From: JABWAJ01 sp046153985
GTDB lineage: Bacteria > Bacteroidota > Bacteroidia > Chitinophagales > Saprospiraceae
NCBI GenBank assembly: GCA_046153985.1
Contig: JBJXFD010000557.1
Span: forward strand, 1-64,000
Reading direction: 5' to 3'
DNA length: 64,000 nt
Part shown: positions 7,838-16,150 of the stretch, one piece after another
Numbering within the stretch: the first letter of the stretch is position 1
How the letters are laid out: the number at the start of each line of letters is the position of its first letter
Notes under the pieces: generated by a model
The model's database searches: none
Told to the model about the DNA's origin: nothing
Seen by the model: only the letters and a program-made list of their open reading frames with translations
Made by a program: the position numbers and the translations under genes

Positions 7838-8494
7838 ATGAAAAAGCACATCTTGATTGCCGTCAGTTTTTTGTTCACTATTGCGGTATCTGCACAAAAT
7901 GAGCGCTATACAGCGGCCATGCAAAAAGGAATTGCACTATTGGACACTGCACGGAGTACAACCACGTTCCTTCAGGCAGCCAACCACTTTGAGCGGATTG
8001 CCAATGCGGAAAAGCAAGCCTGGCTGCCCGGCTATTACGTTGCTTATTGCAACATGATGGTTGCCACCGGGCTCATGCAGGAAGAAAAATTGGACCAGTG
8101 CACAGCTTATTTGGACAAGGCACAAACGGCGCTGGATGCTGCAAAAACGCTGGCGCCGGAGGAATCTGAGATTTACGCTTTGCAGGGTTATATTTTCCAG
8201 GGGAGAATTTGGGAAAACCCGATGGCGCTTGGCGCGAAATACAGCTCAATGTCGTATGCGGAATTGGATAAAGCCAGTGCCTTGAATGAACACAATCCGC
8301 GGCCATATTACCTGAAAGGGCAAAGTATTTTATTCACTCCTGTTTTCTACGGGGGCGGCCCAAAAAACGCATTGCCGTTGCTGCAAAAAGCGGCTGAAAA
8401 ATTTGAATCTTACCAAGCGCCTTCTCCTTTGCATCCTACCTGGGGCGCCGGCGCCAATAAGTGGATGATTGAAAATGCGGAAAAATCAAATTAA
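7838..8494 (+). CDS. Exported TPR-like protein of a LytS/LytR module
   Basis: A 218-residue protein with a signal peptide (MKKHILIAVSFLFTIAVSAQ). The rest is helical, with repeat-like pairs such as the segment around YLDKAQTALDAAKTLAPEES and the PRPYYLKGQSILFTP segment, resembling tetratricopeptide repeats. No catalytic motif is visible. The gene ends two bases before the histidine kinase ATG, and the same three-gene order continues, so it likely belongs to the same transcript. A periplasmic sensing or accessory role for the kinase is possible but unproven. Confidence 0.7.
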   Translation: MKKHILIAVSFLFTIAVSAQNERYTAAMQKGIALLDTARSTTTFLQAANHFERIANAEKQAWLPGYYVAYCNMMVATGLMQEEKLDQCTAYLDKAQTALDAAKTLAPEESEIYALQGYIFQGRIWENPMALGAKYSSMSYAELDKASALNEHNPRPYYLKGQSILFTPVFYGGGPKNALPLLQKAAEKFESYQAPSPLHPTWGAGANKWMIENAEKSN

Positions 8495-8496
8495 AG

Positions 8497-9540
8497 ATGA
8501 CCACAACCGGAAAATGGCTCGCACTAAGTACTGGTTTGATCAAAATGGGCATGATCTTCGGCATAACCTTTGCCATTTCCGTACTTGTCCTGTGGCCGTG
8601 GATGAGCCATAACCTTTATGCCCTGCTCGTTAACGCCATCTACAATAGCCTGTTTACCATGCTATTGTGGGTGGGCAATGAGTGGCTCGCCGAAAATATC
8701 CATATTTCCTGGGTAGAATATCCGTTGAAAAGACTGGCGGTAAGTGCGGTTCTCACCGTAGTTTATACCCTCGCTGTCATCGTCGGCGTGCGCATCGGAA
8801 TGGCTTGGTTCCTTTATGGTACCCTGCCTTCGGAGACTCTGGAAGACATTGGCGGCGACACGGTGGTGGTGACCCTCACCATGACCCTGCTCATCAGTAC
8901 TTTTTTGCACGGAAGGGCATTTTTATTTCAATGGAAAGAATCCTTATTAGAAGCCGAACAACTGAAGCGGGCACACCTGACGGCAAAATATGAAAACCTG
9001 AAAACCCAGGTCAACCCACATTTTTTGTTCAACAGCCTGAATGTATTGTCCAACTTAGTATACAAAGACCAGGATCAGGCGGTGCGCTTCATCAAGCAGT
9101 TGTCGAACGTGTATCGGTATTTATTGGACATGCGAGAACAGGAAGTGGTCTCGCTGGAAACCGAACTGGAAGTGCTGAAAGACTACATTTCGCTGTTGAA
9201 AATCCGTTTTGGCGAAAGCCTGAACATCAACCTGACCCTGGAGTCGGATGCAGGCATTGCCATCCCGCCGCTCACGCTGCAAATGTTGGTGGAGAATGCG
9301 GTCAAACACAACATCGCTTCAAAGAACCTGCCTTTGGACATTTCGATATTCAGGCAAGGCGACCAGATTGTGGTGGAAAACAACCTGCAAAGCCGGCTGA
9401 ATAATCCGGAATCTACCGGAATCGGCTTGATCAATATTCAGGAACGGTACCGCCATGTGAGCGATAAAGTTGTGGCGATTGAAAACGGACCGCATACTTT
9501 TCGGGTTATTTTGCCTGTATTACAAATGGCAAAAGTATGA
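8497..9540 (+). CDS. LytS/YehU-type sensor histidine kinase
   Basis: A 347-residue membrane kinase. Four hydrophobic segments (about 13-34, 40-60, 81-104 and 122-137) precede a short helix. The His_kinase domain follows, with phospho-acceptor His175 in NPHFLFNSLN. The ATPase region includes LTLQMLVENAVKHNI (N box) and GIGLINIQERY (G box). It has no separate extracellular sensor domain; sensing is presumably through the membrane helices or the preceding exported protein. Its TGA stop overlaps the ATG of the response regulator, giving tight translational coupling. Confidence 0.92.
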   Translation: MTTTGKWLALSTGLIKMGMIFGITFAISVLVLWPWMSHNLYALLVNAIYNSLFTMLLWVGNEWLAENIHISWVEYPLKRLAVSAVLTVVYTLAVIVGVRIGMAWFLYGTLPSETLEDIGGDTVVVTLTMTLLISTFLHGRAFLFQWKESLLEAEQLKRAHLTAKYENLKTQVNPHFLFNSLNVLSNLVYKDQDQAVRFIKQLSNVYRYLLDMREQEVVSLETELEVLKDYISLLKIRFGESLNINLTLESDAGIAIPPLTLQMLVENAVKHNIASKNLPLDISIFRQGDQIVVENNLQSRLNNPESTGIGLINIQERYRHVSDKVVAIENGPHTFRVILPVLQMAKV

Positions 9541-10310
9541 TGCGCGTCCTCCTCATAGAAGACGAAGCGCTCGCCGCCGAACGCCTGCGCGAACTCATCC
9601 TGCGGTACGATCCCGGGATAGAAATTGTGGCGCAATTGGACAGCGTTTCCGACACGGTGCAGTGGTTAGCTTCAAATCCACTGCCCGACCTGGCCTTTTT
9701 CGACATCCACTTAGCGGATGGTTTGAGTTTTGAAATTTTTGAGCGCAGCGAACTGCGTTGTCCGGTCATTTTCACCACCGCTTATGATGCTTACGCGATT
9801 AAAGCATTCAAAGTCAACGGAATAGACTATTTGTTAAAACCCATTGACGCTGCGGAACTCGCGGGTGCGTTTCATCGCTACGAGCAGTTGCGCGCCAACT
9901 TCTCCTCCCCTGCCCTGCCGGAAATCAATGCATTGCAAAAAGCCATGCAACAACTCATTATTCCAGGTTATAAAAGCCGCTTTGTCGTGAAAAACGGCCC
10001 GTTCCTGCACGCGGTTCCTGTGGAAGAAATCGCCTATTTCTACCACGAAAATAAATTGGTTTGGTTAAAGAAAACCGATCATAAAAAACACGCCATAGAC
10101 TACACGCTGGAACAAATCGAAGAAATGCTCGATCCAAAGCGTTTTTTTCGGCTTAACCGTAAATACATTGCTGCTTTCCCGGCCATTCGGGAAGTGGTGG
10201 TTTTTTCGGGCAGCCGGTTGAAGGTTACGTTAATTGATCCGGTGGATAAAGAGGCTATTTTGATTAGTCGGGAGCGGGTGGAGGCTTTTCGGAAGTGGTT
10301 GGATCAATGA
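9537..10310 (+). CDS. LytTR-family response regulator
   Basis: A 257-residue regulator. Residues 1-120 are a receiver domain with the acidic pair IEDE near the start, the phospho-acceptor Asp56 in FFDIHLADG, and the conserved Thr/Lys in FTTAYDAYAIKAF and YLLKP. Residues about 150-257 form a LytTR DNA-binding domain (IAYFYHENKLVWL, KRFFRLNRKYIAAF, SRERVEAFRKWL). It pairs with the upstream kinase. Targets cannot be read from the sequence. The start is ATGATG, with either codon usable; the first overlaps the kinase stop. Confidence 0.94.
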   Translation: MMRVLLIEDEALAAERLRELILRYDPGIEIVAQLDSVSDTVQWLASNPLPDLAFFDIHLADGLSFEIFERSELRCPVIFTTAYDAYAIKAFKVNGIDYLLKPIDAAELAGAFHRYEQLRANFSSPALPEINALQKAMQQLIIPGYKSRFVVKNGPFLHAVPVEEIAYFYHENKLVWLKKTDHKKHAIDYTLEQIEEMLDPKRFFRLNRKYIAAFPAIREVVVFSGSRLKVTLIDPVDKEAILISRERVEAFRKWLDQ

Positions 10311-10315
10311 TCCTC

Positions 10316-10347
10316 CTTGAAATACTCGATATTTATTTGCATATTTG
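10316..10347 (+). promoter_or_regulatory. Predicted promoter for the 10376-11085 gene pair
   Basis: CTTG at 10316-10319, a 20-base gap, then CATATTTG at 10340-10347. It has the same spacing and the same -7 variant as the 713-744 site. It lies between the response-regulator stop and the ATG at 10376, so the pair is probably transcribed independently. Confidence 0.4.
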
Positions 10348-10375
10348 CGGATGTATACGTAATTTTTAGAACAAA

Positions 10376-10867
10376 ATGGAGTTAGGTTTCGACGAGAGAG
10401 GGAATCTTAAACCCTATAAAATCAACGAAATAAGTCTAATAGAATTTGAGGCTACTTTCGTCAACCAGTTTATTTCTCAATCGAACAGGAATGAACTTTT
10501 TCGTAATTATAGAAACTATCTGAAAGATTTTCAAAATGTCTTGAAAAAAGATTTTTTTCAATGGATTGACGGAAGTTTCATTACTCAAAAGGTTAACCCA
10601 AAGGATATTGACTTTATTAGTTTCATCCATTTTGAAGACTATGAGGAGTCAAAAGAGGTTATTGAGCAAAAGTTTTCACCACAGAAGGCTAGAGAGCTTT
10701 ATCAAGTGGATGCCTATGTTGTTCCAATATTCCCGGAAACTCATCCAATGCATTTTTGCTTTCAATCAGATAAAGCTTACTGGGAAAATCTTTTTGGGAG
10801 AACACGAATAAACAGAGCCAAAAAACGGTTTGAAAAAGGAATTATTCAAATAAACTTTGATAAGTGA
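10376..10867 (+). CDS. Nucleotidyltransferase-fold protein (DUF6932-like)
   Basis: A 163-residue cytosolic protein. The segment WIDGSFITQKVNPKDIDFI shows the hallmark of a minimal nucleotidyltransferase: Gly66-Ser67 followed about ten residues later by Asp77-x-Asp79. A third acidic residue may lie in VDAYVV. This pattern fits the DUF6932 group, related to MNT-type enzymes. The gene is more AT-rich than the kinase/regulator operon before it. It overlaps the next small gene by GTGA. Such small coupled pairs are often toxin-antitoxin or defence modules, for instance MNT-HEPN pairs, but the partner here is not an evident HEPN protein, so this remains a hypothesis. Confidence 0.7.
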   Translation: MELGFDERGNLKPYKINEISLIEFEATFVNQFISQSNRNELFRNYRNYLKDFQNVLKKDFFQWIDGSFITQKVNPKDIDFISFIHFEDYEESKEVIEQKFSPQKARELYQVDAYVVPIFPETHPMHFCFQSDKAYWENLFGRTRINRAKKRFEKGIIQINFDK

Positions 10868-11085
10868 CTGAGCAAAACTTGATTGATGGAGAATTGGCCA
10901 GAGTTCTTGAAATTCTGGAGCAAGTCAAAGAATTAAACAAAATGATTGGTTTACATCAGAATCAGTCTAAAGACTCGTTCATGATTAGTCAATACGAAGA
11001 TATGAAATCTCGTTTTCTTGAAGACCTCAAAGAAATCCTTCACCATTATGAAATTGAAGTAACCATTAAGGATAAAGCCGCTTAA
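10864..11085 (+). CDS. Small helical partner protein of the nucleotidyltransferase-like gene
   Basis: A 73-residue, almost entirely helical, acidic protein. It starts at a GTG that overlaps the previous stop (GTGA), which makes the assignment credible despite its small size. Heptad-like leucine/isoleucine spacing (LARVLEILEQVKEL, then FLEDLKEILHHYEIEV) suggests a helical hairpin or coiled coil. I recognise no family and no catalytic residues. Its tight coupling suggests a complex with the upstream protein, as antitoxin, activator or second subunit. Confidence 0.65.
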   Translation: MTEQNLIDGELARVLEILEQVKELNKMIGLHQNQSKDSFMISQYEDMKSRFLEDLKEILHHYEIEVTIKDKAA

Positions 11086-11126
11086 TAAAACATATATTCT
11101 CCTCTGTCTTTCAACAATTCAGGCTC

Positions 11127-11987
11127 CTAAGTCAAATTTATCACCGCCACTCCCGTCACCACCAATGCTCCGCCCACCAGCACACTGCCATCTATTTGTT
11201 CGTTCAACAACAAGACCGAAAACAGCACGCCAAAAACGGGCACTAAGTTGTTAAAAATAGCCGTGCGCGCCGCGCCGATCGCCCGGATCCCTTCCGCGTA
11301 CCAGACAAATCCGAGTACCGTGCCCAAAAGTCCCAGGAAAATCAGCGCGCCCCAAATTTGAAAAGACACTTCTCTGACCGGATGCATGCCTTCCCAATAC
11401 GCCAGCGGCAAGAGCCCAACCATGCTCAACAAACAACTGTAAGTGGTGGTCACCAAAGGTTCCTGCGCAAAAGAAATTTTGCGGCTCAGCAGGGTGTAGA
11501 CCGCCCAGGAGGCCGGACAACCCAAAGCCAGCCATTCTCCGGGACCAAAATGGTCAAAAACATGGCTCAATTCTCCACGGGTGATGACTACAATTGCTCC
11601 AAAAAGCGACAACAGGCCGCCCAAAATTTTTGCAGGTTTCAGCGGCTCTCCAAACATAAAAACAGAGGCAAAGAGGATGATGGTCGGATTCAGCGCCACC
11701 AGGAGGGAAGCACGGCTGGCCGGAATGAGTTTCAGCGCACTGAAAAAGAAGAAATTATAGACAATGATGCCCGACAACGCCAGCAGGATATTGTAGCGCA
11801 GCGTCCGGCGATCCATTTTCGGGAGTTTGGTCTTGGTGAGCCATACGACGCATAGCAAGCCCAGCGTTGCAAATAAAAAACGCCAGAATGCGCCTTCGAA
11901 TAGCCCCATGACCTGAGCTGCCATTCGCGTTGCAATGAAGGTGCCGCCCCATACGCAGGCGACGATGAGCAGTTTCCCGTAAATCAT
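11127..11987 (-). CDS. EamA/DMT-family transporter
   Basis: A 286-residue protein with about ten transmembrane segments arranged as two EamA repeats of five helices. The first is about residues 2-137, with GGTFIATRMAA and PASRASLLVALNP; the second is about 150-285, with WAVYTLLSR and AARTAIFNNLVPVFGVL. The family exports or exchanges small metabolites such as amino acids. The substrate cannot be deduced. The gene stands alone, convergent with the nucleotidyltransferase-like pair and just downstream of the beta-helix protein gene on the same strand (28 bases apart). Confidence 0.9.
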   Translation of the reverse strand: MIYGKLLIVACVWGGTFIATRMAAQVMGLFEGAFWRFLFATLGLLCVVWLTKTKLPKMDRRTLRYNILLALSGIIVYNFFFFSALKLIPASRASLLVALNPTIILFASVFMFGEPLKPAKILGGLLSLFGAIVVITRGELSHVFDHFGPGEWLALGCPASWAVYTLLSRKISFAQEPLVTTTYSCLLSMVGLLPLAYWEGMHPVREVSFQIWGALIFLGLLGTVLGFVWYAEGIRAIGAARTAIFNNLVPVFGVLFSVLLLNEQIDGSVLVGGALVVTGVAVINLT

Positions 11988-12015
11988 AAAGCGAAGGTGG
12001 ACATTTTTTTGATCA

Positions 12016-13497
12016 CTATTTTTTTAGCATAAGCCCCCCATTTCCTGTACCAATTTGCACCCAATAAGCTCCGCTCGGCAACAAGCTCAAATCCACCTCT
12101 CCTTTTTCCAGACCAATCGAAAAACTTCGTTCTGCAACCATCAACCCGAGGGCATTAAAGACCTGCACATTCACCGACTTTTCCAAAGGTTTTCCAAACT
12201 TCAGAAAAACGACGCCGGAAGTCGGATTGGGAAAAATACGCAAGGATAAAGTTTCCCGCACCAGGTCCAATCCCGTTACCGGATTCGCTTCAAAAGCGCC
12301 AATAGAAGGGGGGATGGCGTATCCGTTCCCATCAAAATCAAACGCCGGAGCAGTGAGTGGCAACCCGGCGCCTGCAGCCGGACTGTTGGAAGGAATAGAA
12401 AAATCGGCGTTGGTTGGCGTGGCAAACAGTGGATCGGCATTCAGCAGACCGTTCGTTTCAGGAACTGGTAGATTGGGGCCGGACCAGTTGGCATCAGCTG
12501 CATTGAACCAAAGGTTATTGGAAAATACAAACGTTTCCGGTGCGGTATTCGGGCCGATGTTCACTTCAGAATTGAGGTCGTCTTCGAGCCAGATAATGTT
12601 GTTGATAAAGGAGTTATCGCCGCAAGGCAGGAACCTGTCGGGGTCAACGGTTTCCTGCAGAATGCGGAGTACCCAGTTCCCAGGTTGGTAAAACGTATTG
12701 TTGGCCACCACGACGTTCACTGCGCCGACATAAGCAATGGGCGCCGTGGAGCCGACGAAGATATTCGAATATACTTGCAGATTGGCTGCTTCAAAATGGG
12801 CTGTATCAGGCCGAAAAAACTGCAAGCCAGTACTTCCCCCGAGGTTGAGCGTGCGCTGACCGCCGTCGCGAAAAAAATTGCCTTCGATGCGCACCCATTC
12901 GGTGCCCCCTTTAGCTTGAATGGAATTGGAGCCGAGGCTTTCAAATTCATTTTGAAGGATGAGTCCATGATGGCACCCCACCATATCAATGCCGCTGCCA
13001 CCTGCTGCGCCATTTTCAAAAGCGCAGGTTCGGATTTCAAAGTAGTCGAGTCCGGAAAGCTTCAGCAGGTCATTGTTTCCGGACACGGCCATGTCGCGAA
13101 AAACGCAGTCTTCGATCACCACATGATGCGCTGGTGTGGCGTAGGTACCACCATCGTCAATGTTCACCCCGTTGCCGGTTTGGTGCTGAAAGATGAGGCC
13201 GCGTATCCACAAATAAGCCGGGTCGGAGAGCTGGATGGCGTTGTTACCCCCGTCAAAAACCACGGTTGCACCGGGTGCGCTTTTTATCGTAATCCATTGA
13301 TTGGCATTGCCCTGCAAATTGGTAAAGAATAGTCCTCCGGGATACGTTCCAGTGTGGATCAGGATGGTGTCGCCGGGTGTAACAGCAGCGACGGCCGAAC
13401 TGAGCGCAGGATAGGTTTGACCCGGACCGACATGCAGGGTGGCCGCGGGAGAAATGGTGTAGATGCAAAGCATTAACAGGATGACAAGGGCACGCAT
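12016..13497 (-). CDS. Secreted beta-helix protein with type IX sorting domain
   Basis: A 493-residue protein with a signal peptide (about 1-20). A right-handed parallel beta-helix occupies about 20-380, with repeated short turns such as YLWIRGLIFQHQTGNGV, HHVVIEDCVFRD and NVVVANNTFY. A 'choice-of-anchor Q'-like end (NADPLFATPTNADFSI, then IGAFEANP) leads into a C-terminal Por sorting domain (about 420-493: LRIFPNPTSGVVFL and LPSGAYWVQIG). Such proteins cross the outer membrane by the type IX system and may bind or degrade polysaccharides. No lyase catalytic triad is evident to me. Confidence 0.88.
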   Translation of the reverse strand: MRALVILLMLCIYTISPAATLHVGPGQTYPALSSAVAAVTPGDTILIHTGTYPGGLFFTNLQGNANQWITIKSAPGATVVFDGGNNAIQLSDPAYLWIRGLIFQHQTGNGVNIDDGGTYATPAHHVVIEDCVFRDMAVSGNNDLLKLSGLDYFEIRTCAFENGAAGGSGIDMVGCHHGLILQNEFESLGSNSIQAKGGTEWVRIEGNFFRDGGQRTLNLGGSTGLQFFRPDTAHFEAANLQVYSNIFVGSTAPIAYVGAVNVVVANNTFYQPGNWVLRILQETVDPDRFLPCGDNSFINNIIWLEDDLNSEVNIGPNTAPETFVFSNNLWFNAADANWSGPNLPVPETNGLLNADPLFATPTNADFSIPSNSPAAGAGLPLTAPAFDFDGNGYAIPPSIGAFEANPVTGLDLVRETLSLRIFPNPTSGVVFLKFGKPLEKSVNVQVFNALGLMVAERSFSIGLEKGEVDLSLLPSGAYWVQIGTGNGGLMLKK

Positions 13498-13593
13498 AGG
13501 AATGGTATTTAGGTATGGATTTAAAACAAAACAGCGCCAACAATCTCCCTGATCACTGGCGCCGTTTATTTATTTCATACTTGAAAGAGCGGT

Positions 13594-14739
13594 TTACGCA
13601 CCCTTCATAATCTCTCTCGAAATCACCAATTTCTGAATTTCAGAAGTCCCTTCACCGATCGTACACAACTTGGCGTCGCGGTAATATTTTTCCACCGGAA
13701 AATCTTTGGTGTAGCCATAGCCGCCAAAGATTTGTACAGCATCGTCTGCTACCCGTACCGCCACTTCTGAAGCGTAATATTTGGCCATCGCAGAAATTTT
13801 GGTGCTGCTTTGGTGATGATCCTTTAAGTCGCCGGCCTGACGAGTCAAGAGTTCAGCGGCCTGTATTTTGGTGGCCATATCGGCCAGTTTGAACGCAATG
13901 CCCTGAAAAGATGCAATGGGTTTGCCGAATTGGTGGCGCTCCTGCGCATATTTCACCGACGCTTCATAGGCGCCTTTGGCGATGCCCAGCGACAGTGCTG
14001 CAATAGAGATACGGCCACCGTCCAGAATCTTCATGGATTGAATGAACCCTTCGCCCACTTCCCCCAGCATCTGGCTTTTATGAATCCGGCAATTGTCAAA
14101 AATCATTTCTGCCGTTTCTGAAGCGCGCATGCCCAGTTTATTTTCCTTCTTACCTGCAAATAAGCCTGGCGTGCCGCGTTCGATCACAAAAGCCGTCATA
14201 CCATGGCTGTCTAAGAGCTCGCCTGTCCGGACAATTACCACCGCAACATCGCCGGATTTGCCGTGGGTGATGAAGTTTTTCGCGCCGTTGATCACATAAT
14301 AGTCGCCGTCTTTTTGAGCCACGCATTGCATTCTGCCTGCATCGCTGCCCGTGTTGGGCTCTGTCAACCCCCATGCCCCGATCCATTCTCCCGAGGCTAA
14401 TTTCGGCAGGTAAGTTTCCTTTTGCTGGTCATCGCCAAACATCAGGATATGATTCGTACACAGCGAGTTGTGGGCAGCCACCGACAACCCGATGGAGCCG
14501 CAAACTTTAGCAATTTCTTCAATAACAGTGATGTACTCCCGATAACCCAGTCCGGCGCCGCCGTACATTTCGGGCACCAAAACCCCCATAAACCCGTATT
14601 CGCCCATGCGTCGGAATAAATCAACGGGAAAGTGCTGGGTTTCGTCCCATTCCATGACGTTGGGCCGGATATAGTTTTCCGCAAAATCATGAGCGCTTTC
14701 TTTTATAAGCTGAAGGCTATCCAAAGTCTCTACATTCAT
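13594..14739 (-). CDS. Short-chain type acyl-CoA dehydrogenase
   Basis: A 381-residue FAD enzyme with all three acyl-CoA dehydrogenase regions: the N-terminal helical domain, the middle beta domain (WGLTEPNTGSDAGRM and FITHGKSGDVAVVIV), and the C-terminal helical domain with RHQFGKPI and the IFGGYGYTKDFPVEKYYRDAK signature. The likely catalytic base is the Glu in TIGEGTSEIQ, placed as in butyryl/short-chain enzymes. It oxidises acyl-CoA to enoyl-CoA in fatty-acid or branched-chain amino-acid breakdown. I use the ATG at 14739, which gives the family length; the frame extends 13 codons further. A clean -7 element lies at 14789-14796. Confidence 0.93.
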   Translation of the reverse strand: MNVETLDSLQLIKESAHDFAENYIRPNVMEWDETQHFPVDLFRRMGEYGFMGVLVPEMYGGAGLGYREYITVIEEIAKVCGSIGLSVAAHNSLCTNHILMFGDDQQKETYLPKLASGEWIGAWGLTEPNTGSDAGRMQCVAQKDGDYYVINGAKNFITHGKSGDVAVVIVRTGELLDSHGMTAFVIERGTPGLFAGKKENKLGMRASETAEMIFDNCRIHKSQMLGEVGEGFIQSMKILDGGRISIAALSLGIAKGAYEASVKYAQERHQFGKPIASFQGIAFKLADMATKIQAAELLTRQAGDLKDHHQSSTKISAMAKYYASEVAVRVADDAVQIFGGYGYTKDFPVEKYYRDAKLCTIGEGTSEIQKLVISREIMKGA

Positions 14740-14788
14740 ACTTAGGTGATTTATTTGTGTTGAACGATTTGAGTTCACAAACTGAATA

Positions 14789-14796
14789 CAAAATTA
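14789..14796 (-). promoter_or_regulatory. -7 promoter element of the acyl-CoA dehydrogenase gene
   Basis: The minus strand reads TAATTTTG, a perfect TANNTTTG, about 50 bases before the ATG at 14739. About 15-20 bases upstream only a T-run is present instead of a clean TTTG. Confidence 0.45.
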
Positions 14797-14823
14797 CGCT
14801 AAATTGTTCTAAAAAGACAGCCC

Positions 14824-15963
14824 CTATTTACTGCCCGACATTTGTTTTGGCAATACAGCTGCCCCCCATCCCAGGGCTTCCCGCATTTTGTGGTAAATCG
14901 CCGTATTTTCGTAGATGCCGGAAAACAATTCTGCTTTGGGGCCAAAAGCATAAACAGGAATCAGCGCTCCGGTATGGCCGTTGGTGGTAAATTTTGGCTT
15001 GACCGCATTCATTTTTGAATCCTCATTAATGGCCATCCCGCCCGATTCGTGGTCACCGGTGACAATGACGAGGGTATTGCCGTCCCTTTTAGCAAAATCC
15101 AGCACTGCTGCAATCGTTCGGTCAAAATCGAGTAGTTCGGTGATGAGTAGTTTGCCTTCATTGGCATGCCCCATCCAGTCAATCTGGGAGCCTTCTATCA
15201 TCAAAAAAAAGCCGGTTTCGTTTTTTTGCTTGAGGAAATTCACCGCAAGGGTACCGGCATAAGGCAGATACGTACGCCCGGTACTCACGGTAAGCGGGTG
15301 GTTGTCGGCGGTAAAATAGACCAGGTTGGCATCTGATCTGGCGCGTACCTGGCTGATGTCATCCCGGGAATAATCGTACACCCAATATCCTTTGCGCCGC
15401 ATTTCTGAAATCAGATCGCGGTCGTCCATTTTCCGACGGTCAAAGAACTTTTTACCGCCACCGATCAGTAAATCCACTTCGGTATTCATAAAATCGAGCG
15501 CAATCGCTTCGTACCTTTCCCGATAGGACTGATGGGCTATAAATGCAGCCGGCGTAGCGTGTACGATGGCCGAAGTTGATACAAGACCAGTGGCAAGGTG
15601 ACGTGCTTCCGCTTCCTCGAGGATGGTTTGGCAGCTCGTTGTATCCGCAGTCATGCCGATGGCGTTGTTGTAAGTTTTTACGCCGCAGGAAAAGGCAGTA
15701 GCGCCAGCTGCCGAGTCTGTAACTAAATTATCGGAGGAGTAGGATTTGTGGAAACCGATTACGGGAAACTGCTCCAAATAGAGTCGGTTGTTGTTGCTGT
15801 ACAGCGCCGCTGAAATTTGTGAAAGGCCCATACCATCTCCAATCATCAACACGATGTTTTTGGGCGTATCGGCCATCACAACTGTTGGTTCTTCCATCAG
15901 ATTGGGCGCCACGCAACCGCTCCAGCCCGCCATTACGGCAATCATACATAAGGTCTTTTTCAC
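14824..15963 (-). CDS. Alkaline phosphatase, lipoprotein
   Basis: A 379-residue PhoA-type alkaline phosphatase. A lipoprotein-like signal ends GWSGC (Cys17). The active site is shown by IVLMIGDGMG (metal Asp), the catalytic serine in VTDSAAGATAFSCG, ATPAAFIAHQ, the metal ligands in SQIDWMGHAN and VTGDHESGG, and the last histidine in NGHTGALIP. It releases phosphate from monoesters in the periplasm or at the surface. It is single-copy with no phosphate-regulon neighbours. It is divergent from the secreted unknown at 16151 across a 187-base gap containing a 6-5-6 palindrome. Confidence 0.93.
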   Translation of the reverse strand: MKKTLCMIAVMAGWSGCVAPNLMEEPTVVMADTPKNIVLMIGDGMGLSQISAALYSNNNRLYLEQFPVIGFHKSYSSDNLVTDSAAGATAFSCGVKTYNNAIGMTADTTSCQTILEEAEARHLATGLVSTSAIVHATPAAFIAHQSYRERYEAIALDFMNTEVDLLIGGGKKFFDRRKMDDRDLISEMRRKGYWVYDYSRDDISQVRARSDANLVYFTADNHPLTVSTGRTYLPYAGTLAVNFLKQKNETGFFLMIEGSQIDWMGHANEGKLLITELLDFDRTIAAVLDFAKRDGNTLVIVTGDHESGGMAINEDSKMNAVKPKFTTNGHTGALIPVYAFGPKAELFSGIYENTAIYHKMREALGWGAAVLPKQMSGSK

Positions 15964-15992
15964 TCTTGCCTGCTGTTTATTGCTTCCTTAAT

Positions 15993-16009
15993 TGATTAAC
16001 TAGTAATCA
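15993..16009. promoter_or_regulatory. Palindrome between divergent genes, possible operator
   Basis: TGATTA and TAATCA flank ACTAG, 30 bases upstream of the alkaline phosphatase start. The position suits a regulator site, but no regulator is known and chance is not excluded. Confidence 0.25.
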
Positions 16010-16150
16010 GTTGTCGCTTTGTTCAAAATAAGTTCTATATCCCTGTAACAAAATTGAACGTTCTCCCCGTCTATCAGGCAACTTCTGAAAAGAATTGTTG
16101 TCATTTCCGAAGTTATTACCCGACTGTTTTTTTTAGAAAATCACCATTAA

